Shown: positions 27,894 to 37,300 of the stretch, piece by piece
How the letters are laid out: the number at the start of each line of letters is the position of its first letter
Position numbering within the stretch: the stretch's first letter is position 1
Source of the DNA: Zobellia roscoffensis
GTDB taxonomy: Bacteria > Bacteroidota > Bacteroidia > Flavobacteriales > Flavobacteriaceae
Direction of reading: 5' to 3'
Assembly (NCBI RefSeq): GCF_015330165.1
Contig: NZ_JADDXT010000002.1
Location: 3,375,646-3,439,645 of the forward strand
Length of the DNA stretch: 64,000 bases
Notes under the pieces: generated by a model
Databases searched by the model: none
What the model saw: the letters and a program-made list of their open reading frames with translations, nothing else
What the model was told of the DNA's origin: nothing
Position numbers and translations under genes: made by a program

Positions 27894-28628
27894 TTATTTT
27901 AATTCTTGAATTTTAATATTCCTGTAGATAATTTCAGAGCCTTCTGCCTGTAAGGCAATGTTCCCTTTTTCTAAAGGAGTATCATCGGCATTTAAGAAGT
28001 CTTTCAGTTCGTTTACCAGTTGGCCGTTTTCAAAGAACTTGGCACTTTTTGAACCTCTTACTTCTACGCGAACTTTGTTCCAGCCATCAACTTCATGATT
28101 GCCGTATTTGTCGCCTTCTATATATGTTTTTTTGCCACTAGAATCCAGTAATTTTTCAGAACCATCTTTTTGAAACCAGCTCACTTTTGGGCCTTTTATG
28201 ACCCATAGGTCACCCGTGTCACCTTCCTGAATTTGACATTCTAGACACGTGGGCCAGACTACTTTTTCTCCTTTAATATGAAAAACGATACCAGCATCCC
28301 GTTTGGCTTCCAGGCGAGGAGCAAATTTGCGTTCTCCCCACTTATATTCAAGTTCTAGATTAAAATGACTGTATTCTTTATTAGTGGTAATCATGCCAAA
28401 AGGAGCTTCGTCTCCTTTCCAAGTATAGAGGACCTCTATTTTATTCTTTTTAATTTCAAATAATTTCTGATTATCGGTCAGCTCATTTGGAGTGATGGTG
28501 TAACTGGTACCAAGTTCCCCTTTTGGAAATGGGTTGGCCCATTCTACTTTTGATTCCTGAGCAGAAAGAGATAACAGGGCACTTAAAAAGAGCGCCAATG
28601 TTATAATTGAAGTGATTTTGATTTTCAT
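27894..28628 (-). CDS. DUF1080 / 3-keto-disaccharide hydrolase-like protein, exported
   Basis: This 244-aa protein carries a signal peptide (ending LSLSAQ) and one concanavalin-like beta-sandwich of the DUF1080 (3-keto-disaccharide hydrolase) family. Marks are YSHFNLELEYKWG, DAGIVFHIKG, ECQIQEGDTGD, the GWNKVRVEVRG strand and the ending GNIALQAEGSEIIYRNIKIQEL. Related domains bind or cleave glycans; activity on 3-keto sugars is established for some members only. It is the first gene of the unit that continues with GH29, two sulfatases and galM, 21 bases before the GH29 gene. Periplasmic location is inferred from the signal. Confidence 0.9.
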   Translation of the reverse strand: MKIKITSIITLALFLSALLSLSAQESKVEWANPFPKGELGTSYTITPNELTDNQKLFEIKKNKIEVLYTWKGDEAPFGMITTNKEYSHFNLELEYKWGERKFAPRLEAKRDAGIVFHIKGEKVVWPTCLECQIQEGDTGDLWVIKGPKVSWFQKDGSEKLLDSSGKKTYIEGDKYGNHEVDGWNKVRVEVRGSKSAKFFENGQLVNELKDFLNADDTPLEKGNIALQAEGSEIIYRNIKIQELK

Positions 28629-28685
28629 TTGGTTTAGTATAGTAACACAGGGGCCAAATTCTTAAATTAATGTCCGTTGATAGGC

Positions 28686-28705
28686 AACGAACATTTTTTA
28701 AACTA
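28686..28705 (+). promoter_or_regulatory. Candidate HTCS operator, copy upstream of the DUF1080 unit
   Basis: AACGAACATTTTTTAAACTA lies 57 bases before the start codon of the leftward DUF1080 gene, and matches the copy before susC (14572-14591) in 18 of 20 positions. Relative to its gene it is in the opposite orientation to the susC copy. The operator role is inferred. Confidence 0.4.
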
Positions 28706-28733
28706 CCACATATGTTCATTCTAGACCAATTTC

Positions 28734-28747
28734 GGCATAATTATGCC
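28734..28747. promoter_or_regulatory. Perfect 14-bp palindrome, possible operator
   Basis: GGCATAATTATGCC is fully self-complementary and has no T-run on either side, so it is unlikely to be a terminator. It lies 105 bases before the DUF1080 start and 43 bases after the end of the leftward SDR gene. A dimeric regulator could bind here. Confidence 0.35.
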
Positions 28748-28790
28748 TCAGTACTGACCAAATGATGAAAATTCTGTAAAAAGAACGGTT

Positions 28791-29393
28791 TTAATTGTAG
28801 ATACGTATGACCTCGCCATGGCCTTTTCCGTTCACACTACGAACGTATCCGTTAATCACTTTTTTCATGGGAATAGGGTTGTGCCCTGGGAAATAATCCT
28901 TATATTTTTCATAGGCATCTTCTACCATACCGGAAGAAACGGCATTTACCCTTACACCGTTTTCTATTTCTAATGCTACAGCTTGTACAAAGCTATGGAT
29001 AGCTCCGTTTACCATCGCGGCACTAGTGGTCATGGCCACGGGGTCATCTGCCAAAATACCTGTGGAAAGGGTTATAGAACCTTGTGGTGCAAGAAACTTT
29101 TGGCCTATGCCAACCAAGTTGACCTGACCCATTAATTTACTGTTCAGTCCTATATGAAAATCGTCTTCAGTAAGGTCATCAAAATTATCCCACTTGGCTT
29201 CACCGGCAATACATATTATAGCATCAAATAGCCCTGCTTGCTCAAACATTTTAGATATAGAGGAACTGTCTTTAATATCCACAAGAAAATCACCAGTTGT
29301 TCTCCCTGCAATTAGTACTTCATTTTCTTGAGAAAAATGAGCAGCTACTTTTGTTCCTATAGTTCCGTGTCCTCCAATGATTAAGATTTTCAT
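28791..29393 (-). CDS. Atypical short-chain dehydrogenase/reductase
   Basis: This 200-aa cytoplasmic protein has a Rossmann fold with the dinucleotide-binding start ILIIGGHGTIG (glycines in the SDR pattern) and a DIKDSSSI segment that usually follows strand 3. The normal SDR catalytic Tyr-x-x-x-Lys is not seen; the matching helix reads TTSAAMVNGAI. This resembles the Lin1944-like SDR subgroup, in which the usual active-site residues are missing and the function is unknown. It is 12 bases downstream of a small membrane protein gene and appears co-transcribed with it and the ArsR-type regulator. Whether it has redox activity is open. Confidence 0.85.
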   Translation of the reverse strand: MKILIIGGHGTIGTKVAAHFSQENEVLIAGRTTGDFLVDIKDSSSISKMFEQAGLFDAIICIAGEAKWDNFDDLTEDDFHIGLNSKLMGQVNLVGIGQKFLAPQGSITLSTGILADDPVAMTTSAAMVNGAIHSFVQAVALEIENGVRVNAVSSGMVEDAYEKYKDYFPGHNPIPMKKVINGYVRSVNGKGHGEVIRIYN

Positions 29394-29405
29394 AGTTTTT
29401 TTATT

Positions 29406-29675
29406 TTAGGTCAACCGTTTTCTATTGTTCTGTTTTGGTCCTTTTCTTCTAGTTTTGTAAATAGTTAGGGTAGCAATAATACTCCACAACATATTAGATA
29501 CAAATGGGGGAATGGCGCTGTAGTAATAACAATTTGTCGCGATTAATAATCCACCAAGCAGGTTTAAGTACTTACTGTAGCCTAAATACTTTTTGTTTTC
29601 CATCATTGTGATGGCGTAGGCCAGGATAATGAGCCCCGAGCCCACCCATCCAAAAATATCAATAAGGAGTTTCAT
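29406..29675 (-). CDS. Small CBU_0592-like inner-membrane protein
   Basis: This 89-aa protein has three predicted membrane helices (about 5-23, 36-52 and 57-75) and a lysine/arginine-rich tail that likely faces the cytoplasm. The start IFGWVGSGLIILAYAITM and the NLLGG segment match the CBU_0592-type family of small membrane proteins, whose function is unknown. It lies between the ArsR-type regulator (45 bases upstream) and the SDR gene (12 bases downstream). Confidence 0.75.
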   Translation of the reverse strand: MKLLIDIFGWVGSGLIILAYAITMMENKKYLGYSKYLNLLGGLLIATNCYYYSAIPPFVSNMLWSIIATLTIYKTRRKGPKQNNRKRLT

Positions 29676-29720
29676 CTTAAATAGTAATATCTATATATGT
29701 CGATTTGTTAGGTTAAATTT

Positions 29721-30023
29721 TTATAATAAATACTTTGCAAATTCAGTAATTAAAGCTTCATTTCTTTTAAAATAGGACCATTTTCCGTGTCGTGTCATGA
29801 CCAATAATCCGCATTTTTCCATATTGGTCAAGTAGTTTGAAATCGTAGATTGCGATAGTCTAGATTTCTCATGGATGTATGTAGCACATACTCCATCGTT
29901 AAAATGGTCTATACTAATATGAGGAGGAAAATTATTTTCAGGTTCTCTCAGCCATTCCATTATCTGCATTCGAGTCTGATTAGATAAACATTTACTAATT
30001 TCAACTGCCTCTTTTACATCCAT
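29721..30023 (-). CDS. ArsR-type winged-helix transcriptional regulator
   Basis: This 100-aa protein is a single winged helix. The start is VEISKCLSNQTRMQIMEWL, the typical first helices of the ArsR fold, followed by a recognition helix in SQSTISNYLTNMEKCGLL and a wing (RHGKWSYFKRN). There is no clear cysteine pair for metal sensing; cysteines at about 12, 47 and 92 are scattered. It lies 51 bases after thiD and 45 bases before the small membrane protein gene. It probably regulates its own small operon. The ligand is unknown. Confidence 0.88.
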   Translation of the reverse strand: MDVKEAVEISKCLSNQTRMQIMEWLREPENNFPPHISIDHFNDGVCATYIHEKSRLSQSTISNYLTNMEKCGLLVMTRHGKWSYFKRNEALITEFAKYLL

Positions 30024-30074
30024 AGATACAAATATCGGTATTTATCGATATGTAGTGGAAATTTTAACATTTTT

Positions 30075-30875
30075 TTATTTAGGAAAATGCTGTACCGGAC
30101 CGTTGCCTTTACCCAAGGTTTTGTCTTTACCCTGTGTAATGGCTTCATTTAAATAAGAGCAAGCATTAATTACTGCTTCTTCTAAGGTGAGTTCTAAACT
30201 TAATTGTGCGGCGATAGCGGAAGACAGTGTACAACCCGTACCATGCGTATTTTTTGTTTTTATGCGTGGGTTATGAATAAAAATAACTTGCTGGGTGTCA
30301 TATAAAAATAGGGTATCGGTCATTTGTTCGGAATCCTCTAAATGACCTCCTTTTAGTAAAACTGATGTTTTAAATGTTTCACCAATTTCTTGTGCGGCCT
30401 CACCAAGCTTCTCAGAATCTATTTTTTTATCAATTAAAATCTCAGCTTCGGGAATATTAGGTGTAATAAGGCGAGCATCACTGAGAAAGGACTTAAGGCT
30501 GGCCACTGCGGTTTTATTCAAAAGTCTATCTCCAGAAGTAGCTATCATTACAGGGTCTAAAACAATATTCTTTACAGAATATTCTTTTAGTGTTTTTTTT
30601 ACGGTTTCAATGACCTCAGCAGAGTGGAGCATACCAATTTTTATTGCTCCAAAATCAATATCCTCAAGAACGGCTATTAATTGCTTACGAATATGTGATA
30701 CAGGAATAGGGTGAATATCAAAAACGCCTTGTGTGTTTTGTGCGGTAGTAGCTGTAATGACCGAGGCGGCAAAAGCACCATTGGCACTTATACTTTTTAT
30801 ATCCGCTTGGATACCTGCGCAGCCTCCTGAGTCACTTCCGGCGATAGTAAGTACGCTATTATAAGTTGAGTTCAT
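30075..30875 (-). CDS. thiD: Hydroxymethylpyrimidine / phosphomethylpyrimidine kinase
   Basis: This 266-aa cytoplasmic kinase phosphorylates HMP and HMP-P in the pyrimidine branch of thiamine synthesis. Marks are the start VLTIAGSDSGGCAGIQADIK, the ATTAQNTQGV segment, DPVMIATSGDRLL, and the ribokinase-family anion hole KNTHGTGCTLSSAIAAQLS. Length is normal. It is not in the riboswitch operon: it is 17 kb away, faces left, and no TPP aptamer is visible upstream of it. The ArsR-type gene follows after 51 bases. Confidence 0.95.
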   Translation of the reverse strand: MNSTYNSVLTIAGSDSGGCAGIQADIKSISANGAFAASVITATTAQNTQGVFDIHPIPVSHIRKQLIAVLEDIDFGAIKIGMLHSAEVIETVKKTLKEYSVKNIVLDPVMIATSGDRLLNKTAVASLKSFLSDARLITPNIPEAEILIDKKIDSEKLGEAAQEIGETFKTSVLLKGGHLEDSEQMTDTLFLYDTQQVIFIHNPRIKTKNTHGTGCTLSSAIAAQLSLELTLEEAVINACSYLNEAITQGKDKTLGKGNGPVQHFPK

Positions 30876-31357
30876 GAGTAGTGAAGGAGTTCAAACTAAT
30901 TAAAGGTTTCAAATGTATAGAATTAATTTAAAATGAGTAGGGCAAATGACGAGCTAACAATATCAAAATTTCCTACAATTTTTAAAAATGCACATACAGG
31001 GCTGAGCCTGATAACTACACTTGCTCCCCGATTTTAAAACTGTAAAATAGTGACGTATTTTTAGGGTTTAGCTACAGATATTTTTATCGATTTACTACAA
31101 CGTTAGAGTTTAGTATTCTCGTTTTTAAATTTGGATAGGTTCATGTTTATTGTTTTCAGGGGGTTTGTCGACGAAATGCATAAAATGGATGATGTCTTAT
31201 ATACAAAAGTCGAAGTTTTACATACAATCCTGCCTGAGTAGACAACAATTACTCGAATTTCATTATCCCTAATAATATATTTGATAACATTAACTATATT
31301 TATGTAGTATTTTACTTACTTTAATAGTAATCTACGTTGAACTAACCACCAGACATT
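30876..31357. other. Divergent intergenic region thiD / giant surface protein
   Basis: These 482 AT-rich bases must hold promoters for thiD and for the surface module. I could not identify a convincing -7 element, and there is no TPP aptamer upstream of thiD. No coding sequence is supported. Confidence 0.5.
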
Positions 31358-34300
31358 ATGTATTCTTCACTTAAAACCCTTCTGCTTACTCTGTTTCTTA
31401 TATTATTCTATGCTACTTGTATAAATGCTCAAATAGATAGTAATCGATACACAGTTACATTAAACCCAGAACCACTAGCTACATGCGGAGGTGCTAATAA
31501 TTCCTTAGAAGAGGTTTTTATAAGAGGTAAAAATCCAGATTGTCATGATTTTAGTATAACATTTGATCTTCCTGCTGGTGTAGAGTATGTAGCAAACACT
31601 GCTGTAATAACTGCTCAATTAGGTTCTAGTGATTATGTTCTTACTGAAGGTGGAACGCCTTCGGACCCTATTTTTACGATTCAGCGTCCGAGTGATGCCA
31701 ATTGGCTAAATGGTGATGAGGTAACTTTCACTTTTGAACGTAGTGCGAACTGTGATGCGGTACAATTCTTAAATTCTGGCGGGCTGTTTAAAGATGCTCA
31801 TACGATTAACTTTCAAGATGCTGGTGGTGCTAATTCGGATTCGGATACCATCGAGACTGTATCTTCTTATTCCTTATTGGCAGCATCATTAAATATTTCT
31901 TCAATTACAACGGTTAATGCCAACGTTGGTGAATCATATACTAGGAATATTACACTCGCCCAAGGTGGTAACGGATGTACGGAAACATTTACCTACTATG
32001 TTGATTTGGGAGTAGATGTAGATGATGAGTATACATTATCTTATGCAGGTACGGAGTTAACCCCTGCATCAATTAATGGGCAGGTTTTAACCTATTTAAT
32101 TGATTTAAACGCAGCTCCTTTTGCAGGAGTTGTCGGCAATAATGATAATTGCTTTGATAATGGTGAGGTTATTGTATTTCAAGAAGAATTTAGAGTAGAT
32201 GATTGTGTAGATACTGCTATTGTCCATAATGCCTATTGGGGTTGTAATGCTGGCGAAACTTGCCAGGCTGCCGAACCACAAACGGGTTCTTTAAATTTTG
32301 GTGCCAATGTACCAGATATAGCAATTTCAAAAGTAGGTTCTACCACACCAGATTTATGTGGTGCAGTAACCTATACTATTAGAATAGAAAACACAAATAC
32401 TGCTGTAGGTTCTATGGCTTTGGACTTAGGTATTAATATTGGTAGAGGTGCAAATGCAACTCCAGTTTCAACAGCAGATTCTAATCCTTTATGGGGCTAT
32501 GAGCGCTTTGAAACTCGACAATTTTCAAATTTTAGATTTGGAACAAACCCTACTTTCACACCTAATAATTTAGCAAGTGATACTTATGTAACTACGACAA
32601 CGAATACAATACCGCCAGATTTTTTCAATTCTGATCCTGATGGACCAGGAGGTTTTGATGATTTGGATAATGACGGATATTACGATGATTTGGCGCCAGG
32701 GGATGCTATAGAACTATCTTTTGACTTCACATTAACACCAAAAGATGATTGTGGTGTAAGTAGATTGGATTATTTGGGTTGGGAACATAACTATATAGAT
32801 ACCTATTTTAAGGATCAATGTAAGAGCGACCGGATTCCAGAACGTATCGATATTGGGTATTTCAATATTATTAGAGATTACCAAGATGTTACAGAAGTTG
32901 AAGCACCAACAGATATCGTAAATAATGAAGATTTTGTTGTGAGTATCGCCCCGGCATTCTATGCGGGTGGAGCAGGTTTACCTACTATAGACGGTACGGC
33001 TATGTTTTCTAATGATGCCTCTTCAGTATGGAGTATAACACTTACAGTACCTACAGGTATGGCGTTGCAAACACCATTACCGGCTGGTTTTACTCAAAGT
33101 GGGAACGAAGTAACGTATTCAACAACAGACATGTATGCAGGAAAATTTAAAGAATGGGTAGATTTTCCGATGACCTTTACATGTGGTCCAAATGGTGTTC
33201 AGTCTATACCGTATACAACTAATTACACGGCAACAAGCGGTGCTGGTGTCTGTTGGTCTCAAGATATTCATTGTGGTACAGTAAATATATACACACATTG
33301 CCCTGGTGGTTGTGTAGGTCCTGCAATTGAAGGCTTTAAAGCGAGAAGACTTACTGCTGGTTGGACAGATGATACTATGACCACTAAAGTTGTTTTAGAT
33401 GATAATACAGATGGTATTAAAAAATACCTAGCTGGCGATCAAATGAAAATCACTACAACGGCTTCTATTAACAATATTTCTTTGGATAACCTTTATTTCG
33501 ATTTAACATATGATACAGCTAGTTTAGCTGCTGGCGGTTCGGATATCATTACATTGATAGATACTAAGATTACCATCAATGATAATAGTGCTGGAACTTC
33601 AGATTCACGTGCAATTACAAATGCACCGGTTTTAACAACCAACGGCACTACAGAGCATATGCTAAGTTTCGATTTGAGTGATGAGAAAGATTTGATAAAC
33701 GCTGCTTATTTATTCGAAGGCGATGCTACAGATAGGGATATTATAGAACTTGAATTGACTTTTGAGTTCAGTAAAGATTTTCAAGATATAGCCTATTTTG
33801 AACTTACCAATTTAAGAGGTGAATTCTTTGCTTTTACTGATTACCCAGCAAACACTGCACCTAATAGAGTAGGGTGTGATACCTGGGGAGATAGAGCATA
33901 TTATTCTAGACCTAGAATTTATGGTGCAAACTTATCTCATGCTACTAATGGATGTACGCCTTCCAATGGGATCATATATAATATGGTAAAAAATATGGCA
34001 CCGGCTGATATGCATGCTGATGAATACAGACCTTTGACGTTATGGACATCAACTGTAGTAGATATTCCTGAAGGAGCAAGATTTACAGGAAATATAACCT
34101 CTATACAGTTTCAAGGTGCATATTCTACCACTACAGGAGAATTCATAGCGACAGAAAGTGGTGATCAAATAATTATTACCCCTGGTCCTAACTTTAAGAA
34201 TAGGGATCAAGGTGCTCTAGTAATTCCTCGACTATATGTAGAATTTATGGGTACTTGTGAATCACCTGCGGTTGCGCAGTATGATTTTACGGTTAATTAT

Positions 34301-37300
34301 GACGATTTTGCTTATGCAACCCCAGTACCTTCAAGTTATACTTATACGAATACATTTAGTTACACACAACCTACGTTTCAAATTCAATCGCCATTGCCAA
34401 CGGTCAATGGAGATGCATATACAGTAGATTTTGATACTAACATTAGTAATACCAGTCCAGAAGATGTAGACTATAATTGGTTACAGGTTACTTCACCAGT
34501 AGGTATTAATATAACAGGCGCATTTTCTGTTGCTGCCGGTGTTGAAACACCAGTTAATTATTATCAATCAGGAGATAAAACTTGGATTGAAGCTGGTACT
34601 GTTGCTTCGGGTGCTACAAAATCTTTAAGGTTTAAGGCAGACTTTGATGACTGTCAAGATCAAACTGTCTTAGTGGAACATGGATGGGATTGTTCGGGTT
34701 ATCCTGGGTACCCCGATACTAGTGTCACCGTTTCGGATTTCCAGGCAATTGGTGCAACTTGTTACCAGAACTCTACTTCTATAACTTTAGAACCTAAAGG
34801 TTCACAGGTTCAAGTGGCCATTACTAACCAGCCTAGCGCGGCACAAGCTTTGTGTACGCCTTTTAATATAGGGGTTGATGTCATTAGCGCACAATTAGGG
34901 GATTTAATAAATCCGTCGTTGCAGTTTGCTATTCCTGGTGGGGACGGTGGTATAACTATTGTTAGTACAGATGTTACTTACCCCAAGGGTTCACTTGATC
35001 CTGCTGATACTCAATCGGTAACGGTTACTATAGAAAATGGTATTGCCAAAGTAAATTTATTGGAACATACCGGTATTCTTGCCTTAAATGGTATTGCGGG
35101 TAATCCAGCGGAAAATTCAATAGATGAAAGAACGGCGCATGTTGATCTTGAAATTCAATTGGAGTGTGATTTTATTTCAAATTCCGAATTTACTTTTAAA
35201 GTTTATGGGGAAGAACCATGTGGTGATCTCGCCGCTGGTAACGGTTCAAGAGTTGTTTCAAATTCTATACAGGCACTAGGAGCTGTAGCTCCTTATAATG
35301 CCATAAGTAATATTAACCTACCTGGTTTTGGAGCACCAATTCAAGGTTGTGGTATTACTGATGAAATCAGTGTAGTAACTACAATAACAGGTGGTACAAC
35401 GGGGAGTTCTGATTTTGGAAAAGTAACCTTAAGGTCAGGCATTGAATACGTACCATTATCTTTTACAAGTGCAGACGGTGCTTCATTTGTAAGTGTAGCA
35501 ACTGTAGGAGACCATGAAGAACTTATATTACAATATCCGGCCGGTGTAACTGCTGGGTCTACAATAAATTTCGACTTTGATTTCATAACTACCAGTGAGG
35601 GTATTTGTGATGATTCGGCAGAAGTTCAGATAGTAAACTATGTTACGGTAAGCGGTATAACTTGTTCTACTACTAACTGTGCGGATTTTCAAGTAGCTAC
35701 AGGTTCATCCTATGAGATTATGCCTTTAGAAAAACCAATTTTGGTTGGTACGGCTAATGATAGTTTCTTTTCGGTAGATACTAGTAATAATTACGAATAT
35801 CATTTATCTCTGGATATTGAAAATACGGCTCTTGTAGATGCGGACGCCGGTTATGCGTATAGTGTATACTGTGCAGATGTAAATGGTGATATTGACGGTG
35901 TCGCTATAGCTACAGGTACGGTAGCCGAAGCAATCCCAAGTACATCTACAATTACAGATGAAATTGTGTTTATTACTTCTGGTGCCGCTTGTACCGGTAC
36001 TAATTATATAGTAGAGTTTTTACCTTCTAGCACCAACTGTCAATGTGAAGCTATCTTGGTTGAGGTTTCTGTTGCTTCAGGTGCGCCTTTAGATTTAGAT
36101 GATGATAATGATGGTATCCCTGATGTTATTGAAGTTTATAATGGAGATGCAGATGGTGACGGAACTTTAGATTACGAAGATCCTGATTTCTGTGCAGCCA
36201 ATTTTGATGGTGTAAACGGATGGGATTGTGCAACAATGGGCTTACCTGATCCAGATGATGATTTAGACGGCGATGGTTCTCCAAATTACTATGATACAGA
36301 TTTCCCAACGTGCGGTGGATTAAATGCCAATGGTGTATGTATCAATTTTGATACTGATGGAGACGGTGTTCCAAATCAGTTAGACCTAGATTCTGATAAC
36401 GATGGTATTACTGACCTTGTTGAGACCGGTTCTGGTAATATAGATGCGGATGGAGATGGTGTTATAGATATTCTTACCGATGTAGATAATGATGGTCTTG
36501 CAGATGTAATAGATAACGATACTACAGACGGACCAGAAGGTAGTACGCCCTGTACACCACAAAATGGTTGTGTACAAGTAAATTCCACTTCAAATGTTTT
36601 TGATACGGATGGAGACGGCACTACGGATGACAGTGGAGATTTTGATGGCGACGGAATAATTAATGCTTACGATTTAGATAGTGATAATGACGGTATTTTA
36701 GATACGGTTGAAGCACAAACTACTAGTGGCTTTAATGCACCAGGTGCTATAGACCCATTAACCGGTATTCCTGCGGTTGGTACAGATACCAATGGTATAG
36801 ACCCAATTGATACAGATGGAGACGGTAATCCAGATTACTTAGACCTAGATGCAGACAATGATGGTATTACAGATACTCTAGAAGCCGGTGGCGAAGATGT
36901 GGATGGTGATGGTGCTGTAGATAGTTTTGTTGATGCTGATGGTAACGGTGTTGCCGATAGTGTAGATGCGACGCCTTTACCAGATGAAGATTCTGATAAC
37001 GATGGAATTTTAGACCGATTAGATTTAGATTCTGATAACGATGGTATTCCAGATGTAACAGAAGCTGGTGGTATGGATGGTGACGGTGACGGTATCATAG
37101 ACACCTTCATGACCGATACCGACAATGACGGACTTGCCGATAGTGTAGATCCAGTTGGTCCTGCTAGTCCTGGTACGCCAATTCCAAATCCAGATACGGA
37201 TAACGATGGCTTAGATGATAGATTGGATTTAGATTCTGATAACGATGGTATTCCAGATGTAATTGAAGCTGGTGGTTCTGACCCGGATAACGATGGAAGA

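Noticed and set aside
30990..31025. Sequence with GGGCTGAGCCTGAT before thiD, reminiscent of a TPP aptamer
   Set aside because: The conserved ACCTGAT and GAAGGGA elements and the pairing helices are missing, and on the thiD strand no CTGAGA is present.
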